From the NCBI GenBank assembly GCA_903632075.3, contig CAHIKZ030001779.1, forward strand, positions 1,009,501 through 1,073,500: a stretch of 64,000 nt of DNA. Reading direction: 5' to 3'. A program made the translations under genes and the position numbers. Positions 11,573 to 21,169 of this stretch are shown piece after piece. Position 1 is the first letter of the stretch; each line of letters begins with the position of its first letter. The notes under the pieces were generated by a model. The model was not told where the DNA came from and did not search any database. It saw nothing but the letters and a program-made list of their open reading frames with translations. Origin of the DNA: Acanthosepion pharaonis (taxonomy: Eukaryota; Mollusca; Cephalopoda; Sepiida; Sepiidae).

Positions 11573-11603
11573 TCAAATTTCACCTTGAAGAAAGGAATCA
11601 GTT
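11573..11603 (-). CDS. Tentative last coding exon or microexon of the same gene
   Basis: A strong pyrimidine tract and acceptor (ttcttttcttcctcatacag) lies on the minus strand just right of 11603. Starting with 1 nt, as the 14.3-kb exon requires, the frame reads R-TDSFLQGEI and then TGA at 11573-11575. Alternatively a GTGAAA donor after 20 nt (11584) would make it a 20-nt microexon with phase 1+18+1. Both readings are short, so the call rests on the acceptor quality and phase match only. Confidence 0.3.
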
Positions 11604-11609
11604 CTGTAT

Positions 11610-12135
11610 GAGGAAGAAAAGAAGAATTTATTGTATAAAATGTTTTTGTAATTTTCTTTGCAATTATTCCATAAATCTATCATAAATCCATAAGGTTCCC
11701 TAATCCTATATGAAGAAGAAGATTTTTATTCTACTGACACCATTCTTATAAAATTTATTGAATGAATTTTCACGCATGCTATAAAATCCTTCATTTTAAT
11801 TATCTCTCATTTATATTGGTCTATTTTTTTTTTCAAATAAATGCCATAGATTGACTTAGTAAGAACAGATTGTATTTACTGCCTAATGAAAACCTGATAC
11901 TGTGGCAGCAGTATTTATCCCCTGTAATACACACAGACACAGATGTCACAACCACCTGTATGTGTAACATCTTTTTGTTGACACTCTTTGGATATGTGAT
12001 GGTACTGAGAGGAGAGAATTTCTCAAAGTTTTCACTCATCTGTCAATGAAAGACAGTGAAATTTTAAAATCAAAACTATGCTAATAATATCATTTAAAGT
12101 TATGGGCTTACTGCTCCTCCCTATAAATATATAGA
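11610..12135. other. No gene seen
   Basis: AT-rich; nothing recognised beyond the short exon candidate that precedes it. Confidence 0.4.
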
Positions 12136-12137
12136 TT

Positions 12138-12507
12138 TACTGACTTTTTTATGGCTTATCAACCTTTTGCATGTTATTTAAAGCTAGGAAATATTTTTAG
12201 ATTGTAAGAATTTTTTAGAGATAATAATGATTTACTGATACAAGTCCTACTAATTAATACATAACTAGGGAGAAAAGAGTTTGATTTATAACTTTCCCAA
12301 GGTTATTTGCAAGCCAATGAATATTATAAACATGACTGGAATTAGAACTCTCAAATTTCTAATTCCATTACACCACCCACAAATTCAAGTTAACAGCACC
12401 TGGTATCCCCAAGCAATCACCCATCTAGGTACTTACCAGGCTTGATATTGCTTAACTTTGGTGATTTTTCAAGAACAGGTGTTGCAATCAGATATGGCAG
12501 TAAGCCT
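12138..12507 (-). mobile_element. 5S rRNA-headed SINE, copy 1
   Basis: On the minus strand the 5' end (12507-12392) resembles 5S rRNA from end to end: a …gccatatc-like start, aagttaagca (box A region), the GGTAAG…AGATGGG block and the accaggtgctgt end. A tRNA-like segment (12390-12330; ggtggtgtaatgg and a gttc-box) and a body with aataaccttgggaaa follow. The tail at 12138 reads aaaagtcagt. It matches the copy at 57455-57818 throughout. Such elements are transcribed by RNA polymerase III and moved by a LINE partner (family knowledge). Confidence 0.75.
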
Positions 12508-12710
12508 ATAAATATGTAGAAGTATAGGAGATATTCCCTCCAATATTTTATAGGTAAGTACCACCTTTTTTATATAATAATAGTATCACATGTATCCTTA
12601 TCCACTGCCTGAGGATTAACATCTTATGAATCTTGAAGTAGCAGAAGGTAAGAAAGAAAACTAATTAATCATATAAATACATATTTTATACAATAAATCA
12701 GGTGAACATC

Positions 12711-12824
12711 TGACTGACAATGACTGCCAGTTTAGTATACACTTTTGTATACAGTCATCATGCAGCCAGCCACATGATGAATGTGTTCAATAGTACATAT
12801 GAAACTGGCAGTCATGGTCAGTCA
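12711..12824. repeat. Fold-back repeat, about 22-bp arms
   Basis: Arms TGACTGACAATGACTGCCAG+TTT and its near-perfect complement at 12802-12824 (two mismatches). A smaller GTATAC palindrome lies inside. MITE-like. Confidence 0.7.
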
Positions 12825-13228
12825 AGATAAAATCATGTTTTCAAATGCCACCTATTAAAAAATGCTACATCTTTTGTATCTAACGATGCTTTAAGTAAAG
12901 TATCTGAAAACTATGAGGAAGATCACTAAGTGTTTTAAAATAGACAACTTAATAAAAATCAAGAGCAAATTATCTAATAAATTTTTATAAATTTGATAAA
13001 CCAGATGTTTTAGAAAAAAGAAATGAACAACTTTTGTTGCTGTGATTTTTCATGTCATTAAAATTATAATCACATGATGACAGCATGGAATAGCATGTAC
13101 ACAACTGACATTTATGGACAATCAGATGAAAACCTGGGTTTAGTATATGAGATATAATACACTAACATTTTAGTACTGAGTACTTTGTCTTGGTATGTCA
13201 TATTAATATAATACTTAACATACATACA

Positions 13229-13230
<2 letters not shown>

Positions 13231-13297
<67 letters not shown>

Positions 13298-13298
13298 C
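13231..13298. repeat. (TA)n(CA)n microsatellite
   Basis: TA run then CA run. Confidence 0.95.
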
Positions 13299-13381
13299 TC
13301 CCTGATATTTTTAACTTTTTTTCCTGTTTAAAATTACATTGCCAGTTCCTTCAACACTGTACTTCCGACTCCACCTAAAAT

Positions 13382-13719
13382 CTGAAATTTTATTCATCAA
13401 TTATATTTTTCCTCTACCAATAGAAATAGGTTTGACTATCATCTGGTTCATGCACATCCCAGTCTTTTGAACAGGAGTAAAGGTTCATCCCTTGTTTCCC
13501 ATTTAGGATTGGGTTTCAGGTCCTTTCTAAAGTCTACTTCAACTAATGTCTGTACCTGAACTCTGAAATTTTATTCATTAATTAAATCTTCACCTCTTCA
13601 AGTGTAGAGTTAGCAATCTTTCTTGTAATCTTGCCCTTTCTTACACCAATACAACTCCACACAGTAACCCTCTACCTTGAGTGGCCTTTGGGCCTTGTAT
13701 TGGGTGAACATTGTTAAAA

Positions 13720-13720
<1 letters not shown>
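13382..13720 (+). repeat. Tandem blocks and Jockey-like 3' tail
   Basis: The block ctgaaattttattcat occurs at 13382 and 13562 in similar context (period about 180 bp). The following 13600-13720 resembles the Jockey-like 3' UTR (agtaaccctctacctt…ggccttgtattgggtgaac) seen near 4900 and 30190. Confidence 0.35.

Positions 13721-13722
<2 letters not shown>

Positions 13723-13764
<42 letters not shown>
13723..13764. repeat. (TA)n microsatellite
   Basis: TA run directly after the Jockey-like tail. Confidence 0.95.
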
Positions 13765-13766
<2 letters not shown>

Positions 13767-14270
13767 AGAGAGAGTAAGAGAGAGCTATGATTAATGTATA
13801 TTTGGGTAGCAACCTTTCTTTTAAACACCTTTCATTAAATATGACAGACAAGGAATTTTTTTTTAATTTTCTTACTTATTTTTTCTGGCATTCTTACATC
13901 TTTCCCTTTGGAAGAAGTGAGCGATTACAAAAGCTTTCTGCTACTTCCTTAGCCATTTTCAAGGGGATTGATTTTTGGTGTAGTTTATTTTCATGTTTTG
14001 ATTGTGTGAATGTATTATATGTGAATTATAATAGCAGCAATACTGAGTCATCAATCCCATATATATATGTAGAGAGACATTATTTTAATGCATATTCACA
14101 TAGAAACATATACAGATATAGACATGTACTCATAGAGACACGCCCATTTATATCTATATGCAAATATTCAATTATGATTATATTTTTTAACTAGTTGATT
14201 TATCAGCTCATGGCAATGCATAACTTATATTCTAGCTGAAAAGAATTTAACAAACTTTTGAATTTACCAT
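13765..14270. other. No gene seen up to the exon
   Basis: AT-rich intron-like sequence downstream (minus-strand sense) of the 14.3-kb exon. Confidence 0.4.
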
Positions 14271-14272
14271 AC

Positions 14273-14382
14273 CTTTGTCCTAAGAGTGTGCCGTTCCTTC
14301 CATTTTCATTTATTACATCAGATTCCCTGTAGAATATCATTGAATTTGCATTGCTTTGCTCATCCAAGTGACGCCATGCTGG
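14273..14382 (-). CDS. Candidate 110-bp exon 5 of unidentified host gene
   Basis: Minus-strand segment with acceptor atttttccag and donor GTATGG. It reads as 36 codons + 2 nt with no stop, starting PAWRHLDEQSNANSMIFYRE and ending GRNGTLLGQ. The start in phase 0 matches the end of the 33.1-kb exon. Together the five segments give 448 bp of continuous frame. An alternative acceptor 4 nt downstream exists, but phase favours the one used here. I do not recognise the product; it may be a large protein with many small exons. A search of the joined translation against cephalopod proteomes would decide. Confidence 0.6.
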
Positions 14383-14383
14383 C

Positions 14384-15240
14384 TGGAAAAATGAAAATGA
14401 AATCTGACATGAACTCCGTGCTGCAAAGTGTACTTTGAGGAACCAAAATAACCAGCTTATAGAATGAGTGCAACCGAAATCAAATCTAGTTTTGTCATGT
14501 TAGAGGTGGGGAGTGAAATCTGATCTGAGAGTCTTGCCAAAATGCCAACAGAATGGTCATTTGTTATTATAAACTTGCAGAATAGTTTGTCAATGCCAGA
14601 ATAGAATTGGCTTTTGTTATCTTTATTCCTTGTTAAAGTTTGCCCACTCATGCATTTACACCACAAATTAGAAATAAGGGAATGCATAATCATTTTATGA
14701 ACAATTTTCAAAACTTACAACTTAAAATGAATGATAAATGTAATAGTATCATTTATTAACATTCATAAAAATAAAATTAAATCTAGATCATATTTAAAGT
14801 TAACCAATAATGACTACAGAAATAAAAAATATTAATCTTATATTTATTCCTGAAAAAATATGAAATTTATATTTTTTTATTTATATAAACAACAAATGTC
14901 ATTTTGGTTTAAACTATTATATTGAAAAAACGCAAGTTTAAAACTTGCTTAAAAATGTGAGGAACATCTGTAGATGCCAATGCGATTTTGACTGATAGCT
15001 TTATAAGCTATAGCTTTATGAGTTCAGATTGAAATTGATCTATTTTAGCACTGAAACAAGAAATTGGATCTTTATGATCAAAATGCTATCAGAGTAAGCA
15101 ATGCAAATTCAAGAGGACATATATCTATTTTCTGTCTGAATTTCTGGGGTGAGGAGTTAGTTATTTACATGCAGACCATTGCTTTCATCTTTTGTGTTAT
15201 CACAACAAAAATAAAGACACTAGTCCACATGTGAATAATG
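14384..15240. other. Intron-like sequence, no repeat recognised
   Basis: AT-rich. Small palindromes (gcaagtttaaaacttgc at 14932; atagctttataagctat near 14996). No family recognised. Confidence 0.4.
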
Positions 15241-15254
15241 ATGTATATTTATGT

Positions 15255-16450
15255 TTCATAGACTAAACGAAAGCATTTGATAAGGTACAATACAAAGGTC
15301 TGTTGGAACTGCTAAGGAAAATTGATTTATCTGAGAAATATATTTGAATAATCCAGAGTATTTACTATGAACAATCCACCTACATACAGATAGAAAATGA
15401 ATTGAGCAAGTACACAAAAATTGAAAGAGGCATAAAACAAGGATACAGTATCATGCAGAAGTGAGGGGTGCATAGAGTGCAATGGCCCCTGACATCCATA
15501 TCAGGAAAGCATCAAATCAAAGAGTGAAATAAAAATTGTTTATATTTAATTTGAATAAAGTGTTTCAACTATTTTTACATATTTAAAATGTCTTTGTTTC
15601 TCACATTTCTCAGTACTAGGCCCTATAGTCCCCACCACCTACTTGAGTCTTATAGGCATAAAATCAAGGAGTTGGCCTCAGGCATCATCAAACCTTTGCA
15701 CATCACTGCAAGGATGTGTCTTTTTAGAGGATTTAGAGAATGAACTAGAACTGAAAGTTCTACCTGGATTTATTATCAGGGGGCACAATCTTAACAACAT
15801 AAGATATGTAGATAACACAGTGTTTATGGCAGACACAGGAAGAAAACTGGAGGATCTTTGAGACAAGGCAGTAAAAAAAAAGGGATAAAAATTTATTAAT
15901 CTTTTATTTGCAAGAAAAATATGAGGGACAGATTAAGATGCAAGTGACAAATTGTTAGACATCAAAATCAATCAAGTACAGAAATTTAACTATCTGGGAA
16001 GTGCTTCCACAGATACTGGAAAATACCACACAAAAATCTGAAGATGCACTGGAATAATGAGACACCTTCCAAGAATTAAATAAAGTATTAAGAAACAGGA
16101 AAATATTATTAAAAACAAAAGTATTGAATTGCTATATGATATCCTCCTAAAAGGCAACAGAAAAGTGACTGTATTTTAGGATGTTAAGAATACCATGAAA
16201 GGAACATGTGGACAATGAGGAAGTTTTCATGAAAATGGAAACAAAAAGATACTTATACTTAGAACTAGAAAGAGGCTGTTGAAAATACTTGGATACATAA
16301 TGAGGAAAGATGAATTGGAGAACTTGACACTCACAGGATATAATGAAGTTAAGATGGGTAGCAGAAAACACTGAGTAACCTACCTGACAATCTTGTGTAA
16401 ATTGATAGCAGAACAGTGATTGGGAAGGATATAACTAGAATTGTAGTTTT
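15255..16450 (+). mobile_element. RTE-type LINE relic with inserted segment
   Basis: Plus-strand RT blocks: TKAFDKVQYKGLLELLRKI near 15265, IYYEQSTYIQIENELSKYTK near 15355, IERGIKQGY at 15420-15446. After about 265 bp of foreign sequence come GCV-DLENELELKVLPGFIIRG near 15710 and NNIRYVDNTVFMADTGRK (catalytic YADD mutated to YVDN) near 15795. The C-terminal blocks are at 16110-16350, with the 3' tail to 16450. Stops and frameshifts throughout. The 15450-15705 segment does not belong to the LINE and is flanked on both sides by caaggat, possibly a target duplication. Confidence 0.7.
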
Positions 16451-16573
16451 TAAAATAGAATTTGACAAGAGATCTCAGTCTTTAAATTTTCTGATTAAAT
16501 AAAAAAAAGTCTCAGGCAAAACAAAGTTATTCTTGGTTACAAATTCACCATGTTTCAATTACATGCTATTAAT

Positions 16574-16912
16574 TGTCGTAGAATTGTTCTAGACAATATG
16601 TATTACTTATCAGTAAGCTTTAATATACTCACTATTTACCTGAGCACCCCACAGAGTTGTATGTAGCACAAGGCTAGCTTAACTTGAGTCTTTCTCAGCT
16701 CGGGCAAAAAATTCCCATAGACTCTGGGGTCAGGTAGCTGTCTACCTCCTCAAACTTCAACATAGCCTAGAGGTGGAGAGGTTGACAAGGAGGGCCAGCC
16801 AGTGGACCACCTGCCTCCTTCAAAGCTTTAATATATTCTGCCTATTAGCAGACTTCTCATGAATATATGTGTTCAGGACATTCCATTAATCGGGGAGATG
16901 GATCATACCATA
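16574..16912 (-). repeat. Gypsy-1 3' LTR
   Basis: Matches 20143-20510 in order (ttctagacaata, ttatcagtaagct, cacaaggc, gcagagaggttgac-like, gtgttcaggaca, gatggatcatacca) with many differences, so the insertion is old. Confidence 0.8.
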
Positions 16913-17300
16913 TTCTCCCCTGCCTTATTCTTACAGAGGGAGGATGTCCCTGAATTAAGCAGGCATTCTTTGCTGTCTGCAAGGCCGTGGTAGATTGCCA
17001 AGAGCATGGTGAGGTTCTTCCTCTTTTTCACTAGAGCTAGATTTAATCCTGCAGCATTTTTCATAATCTTCTGCAAGTGACTTGCTCATCCTCTGAAGTA
17101 TCAGTAGGTAGGTGAGCTCTTCTGTGAAAGCTATTCGTTACCATTTGAGGAACCAGAACTCAAGGGTTCCTAATAATCTTCAAAAGGAGACCATGTTTCT
17201 GTTTCTTCATAGTCAGTTGAAGTCGAGGACAGTCCTTGCTTGGCTCATGGGTCCCAATTCATCCCCTGCTTGAGACAGGACCCTTAGTGAGACTGTCTTC

Positions 17301-18045
17301 TCATCCATTGGGGTAATGGACTTGCTCATACTGGGGGTTGACATCTAGAAGTTCCACTTGATCCACCAGTGGTTCATACTTATACAGTTGCATGTGTCTT
17401 TTTAGTAATATCACTCCTGAGAGCCAAGATGGTAGGGAAACTCCAGTCGAATTTCTTCTTGGAAATGAGAGGAATCGTTCATTGGGTGTTGCAATAATGG
17501 TGGAGCATAGCAGTGTTCTAATTGCATGCATGGGCTCTAGGAACAGTTGTTCCCAATTCTCTAAAACTACCACCTTATCAACAGTTGCTAGTTGAACAGA
17601 TTTCCAAATTATTCTGTTATACCTCTCACACTGATTATTACCTTGAGGGTTATATAGGGTTGTTCTACTTACAGCTACACCTTGCTCTTGTAGAAATCAC
17701 TGTTCAGGCATGAATGAAGCCCCTCTGTCTGAATGAATATATGCGGGTAGCATGATGACAGCAAAAACCGAGCAAAGTGCTTGTATGACTTTTGTATAAG
17801 ATACATCAGTGTGAGGTATTGCAAAAGGAAACCACAAATATTCGTCAGTTATTGTCAGCATATATTTGTTAGGAGTTTTTGACAGAAGTGGTCTTTTAAA
17901 ATCCAATGCAATTCTTTCATAAGGTTGTGTGACTTTTATGACCTTACTGGTGTTAGGACAGTAAAACCTAGGTTTATTTTCCACACAAGTCTTACACAAT
18001 TTGGTGATTTCTTTCATATCCTCTACTGAATAGGGAAGGTTTTTT
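17301..18045 (-). pseudogene. Gypsy-1 integrase, broken
   Basis: Zinc-binding end reads CKTCVENKPRFYCP near 17990. The core domain follows with its first Asp in ALDF-like context, then DEY…FPFAIP, and a second Asp in IHSDRGASF near 17720. The C-terminal part is in another frame (17573-17301), with MHAIRTLLC, ERFLSFPRRNSTG and LLKRHMQLYKYEPLVDQVEL. The segment carrying the third acidic residue is damaged between the two frames. In the live family this enzyme inserts the cDNA; this copy cannot. Confidence 0.75.
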
Positions 18046-18179
18046 GATTTTCGTCATGTGGACCAAATGTGTAACACCTGGATGGTACAACTATCTATGT
18101 AGTTTCTTTAACTCGTCTTTGCAAGCTGCCAAGCCACATATTGCATTTTCTTTATTGGGACAGTACATTACCTCGAACA

Positions 18180-19160
18180 AGTAACACAAAAGTTTCATTC
18201 TCCACCTGGCTATCTTCTTATTTTTAATTTTGCTTTTGTTTTCAGGTTGAACATGAACAAGACTGATTTTTGGACTGTAATTAGTTTAAAATATCACCCA
18301 ATCAAATAATGCCTCCATTTTCTCAGTGATTCAACAATAGCATATGCTTCATTCTCTATAGCAGAATGCCTACATTCCAATTTAGACAAGGTTCTGGAAA
18401 AAAAGACTATGAGCCTCCCAGACTTAAAGAGGTGGCTATCGCACGTTTGGAGGCATCTCTCTCTACTACCAGATGTAGTGAATGATTGGGCATAGTAATG
18501 GCTACTTTTACTATAACCTTTTTTAACTCATTAAATGCTTTCTCTGCTATGGGAGATAACAGGAAGTTTGATACTGTTGTTAGAGGGTGGATTTTGTCTG
18601 AAAAAGATGAAATCCAATGCGCATAGTGTGCAAACATTCCTAATGCATGGTGCAGAGTGGATAAATCTTTTGGGACCAGTAAGCTGAGTAATGGATTCAG
18701 AAGTTCTCAATGGGGTTTTATGTTGTTTTTACTTATTATATATCCAAGTAATTTTATATTTTTACATCTAAAATAATATTTGTTTCGTTAAGTGTAAATT
18801 TGTGCTTTTTAACAGCTGCCATGAATAATTTAATATTTTTGTCATATTCCACACTATCTTATCCACAATTAGTTATATTATTGATGTAACCATAGGTGCC
18901 TTGCATGTTCTCTTCATATCTGGTTTATCACTTGTTAAGAACTAGCTATCCTGTTAGTCTCACCAAACGGTATTCTGTGAAATCAATACAGTTTGCTGCT
19001 GGCCTTGATGGCCATATAGGGTTTATCACTGAACCTTATGGCTGACTGATGGTACACACTTTTAAGGTCTAGAGCACTAAATAGAAAGTTTTTGGATATT
19101 TTCTCTATCATATCATATATTCTTGGCAGAGGGTAGGCATCCAGCAAGATAAACTGGTTT
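18180..19160 (-). pseudogene. Gypsy-1 reverse transcriptase and RNase H, broken
   Basis: Minus-strand RT start LLDAYPLPRIYDMIEKISK near 19140, then FSALDLKSVYHQ and FHRIPFG. The catalytic YxDD is replaced by YINN near 18875. The RNase H start is in the open frame 18637-18407 (HYAHWISSFSDK … VVERDASKRAIAT, where the first catalytic Asp is kept). Numerous stops elsewhere. Confidence 0.7.
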
Positions 19161-19648
19161 ATTGTTTGCGAATAGTTGATTATTATTCACTTATTCTGTT
19201 CTCAGAGGAGTCTATGAAGGCTTGGGCTCTCCACAGCAAATGGCTGAGTTCAATTATTCCATCTTTCAACATACAAGTAATTTCGGTTTAGATAACTAAT
19301 TTATCCTCAACTGTGTGTTGCCTAGATTTAGTATCTACCGGTTTACAATCCAGTGTTAAATTATTGAAGAGGGCTGGTTATAGCATTTTCATAGCTACTA
19401 GGCCACAGACTTTAAAGGATCGCTTAGAACCTCCAAAAGGTATTTCTACTAATGAGTGTTGATATAAGAAGTTGTGCCCTAATATTAGGTCACAGCATAG
19501 ATCTTTCATTAGTAGACATCTTACTCCTTTGTATAGAGTAACCTTTACTCATAAATCAACTAAACAGTATCCATGCTTGCATTAGGAAAGTTTTCTTTGC
19601 TTTTAGTAGCTGTTTGTTAGCAGTGATTTCTATCATTGTAGTTGATAA

Positions 19649-20137
19649 TCAGCCAAGTATATTCAATGATGCCAAACAATTTATGGTTTTGCTCTCCTTT
19701 TTCTTACTTTTACAAAGTTCAGCCCAATGTTCCTTTTTTCTGCATGTATAACATTTGTCCCTTCCAGCAACCTTACTTAGTTTTATCAAAGATTGATAAA
19801 ATCTATCAATGGAATCTGAGGGCAGTTGACGCCTTGTAGCCAGTAAGTGTCTAGAGAACACGTCATTTTTCTTTTTAATGTAGATCCAGTCCAGTATTGT
19901 TAAAGCATTTTCATAAGATGCATCTGCAAAATACTTTGTAAACTTGTGCTGAGACATATTTGGTGAGATAGTGTAACTTATTAGAACTTTGGTCACAGTA
20001 TATACACAAGAAGTTCATGAAAGTTACTCTCCAGTGATGATATTCTGGTTCAGCAACAGATGCACTGGAATCAATAATAAGTTTCTCTGGACAAAGTAAA
20101 TTAGCCAATTTCAAAATGGTTAGCAACGAGAGTATAT
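19649..20137 (-). pseudogene. Gypsy-1 gag with zinc knuckle
   Basis: Two overlapping minus-strand frames. The first has LANLLCPEKLIID and PEYHHWRVTFMNFL, the N-terminal gag region. The second (19996-19649) has YENALTILDWIYIKKKNDVF, FSRHLLATRRQLPSDS and a CX2CX4HX4C zinc knuckle (CYTCRKKEHWAELC). Compared with the family, the stretch between the middle domain and the knuckle looks shortened, so an internal deletion is likely. Degraded protease sequence follows at about 19320-19620. Confidence 0.7.
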
Positions 20138-20142
20138 TAAAT

Positions 20143-20510
20143 TGTAGTAGAAATGTTCTAGACAATACGTATTGCTTATCAGTAAGCTATAATATACTCA
20201 GTATTTACCCAAGCTCTCCACAAAGTGGAATGCAGAACAAGGCCAGTTAGAGGGACTTTCAGAGCCCATAGGCTCAGGTAAAATTCCCTGTAGACCCCAT
20301 ATACATGGGCCAGGTAGTTGCCTACATCCCCAGATGAGACTCTACCCTTCAGCATAGCCTCACCTGAGTTTTCTCCATCTGAAGGCAGAGAGGTTGACAA
20401 GCAGTGTATCTCAAATCCAGATATTTAATATACTCTACATATCAGCAGAGTTCTCCTGAATATACGTGTTCAGGACAGATCCATTAATTGGGAAGATGGA
20501 TCATACCACA
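20143..20510 (-). repeat. Gypsy-1 5' LTR
   Basis: Right-hand LTR; it ends …TACTACA on the minus strand. The following sequence (atttaatatactctcg…) is not a primer binding site I can match to a tRNA. Confidence 0.8.
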
Positions 20511-20515
20511 TTAAT

Positions 20516-21120
20516 GATAAATTTTTAGATATCAAAAAATAAAACAGCACATTTGATTTGAGATAGGATTTTTAAACTAATGCTGTGGTTTTCGGGTACC
20601 AGTTATTAAAAGCCATCAGTTAAAGAAAACAGAACAATTAGCATAATTACATTAGAATACCTCAGAGTAAATGTAGTCTAAATAATCACATCCAGTCTTA
20701 AACATAATTACATAATAATTAGAATGTAAAATAATCTTAATGTCAGAGAAGCACATTTTCCAAAGATTTTATGACATTAACAAAACAAGGATGTTTCTTC
20801 TCATGGCCTTTTTTAAAATGAGCTTTCCTGAATTTAAGTCCTTTTACAAATCATAATTTTTCTACAAGTTATTAATAATCAATCTGACATACATAATTTT
20901 AATCACAATTCTTTTAAACTGCTGTATATAATTGCAGCAAGTTACTATAATTCAATTATAATTTATTTTTTAATTAATGTCACAATTCCTTGAAGAGCAG
21001 AAGAATACACAATGAGCCAACTAGAGTTTGTGTCTCAATAAAAACATCATGAGAAGGCAACAGAAAATCACTCCAATATTTAACCCAAGAATAAGCATGG
21101 CGAAAAGCAATATAAGTATG
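20516..21120. other. No gene seen between the two Gypsy elements
   Basis: AT-rich; no recognised repeat. Confidence 0.4.
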
Positions 21121-21169
21121 TGTAATGAATAACCCGAAGTGAATAAACTTAGGAAAGCTTTATTCAACT

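Larger units (their letters stand above)
16574..20510 (-). mobile_element. Gypsy LTR retrotransposon, complete but decayed (Gypsy-1)
   Basis: A 3.94-kb element in minus orientation with two diverged LTRs (16574-16912 and 20143-20510), each TGT/TAT…ACA, flanked by a 5-bp target duplication TTAAT at 16569-16573 and 20511-20515. Internal order gag - protease - RT - RNase H - integrase is that of Gypsy-group elements. A polypurine tract (ggcaggggagaa) sits just before the 3' LTR. All reading frames are broken. Protein sequence is close to the second element at 25.5-27.0 kb; both resemble the CsRn1-like branch, an inference from the integrase wording only. Confidence 0.85.

Noticed and set aside
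12392..12507. Genuine 5S rRNA gene
   Set aside because: Clearly diverged from 5S and fused to a SINE body shared with a second locus; a retroposon head, not a functional gene.
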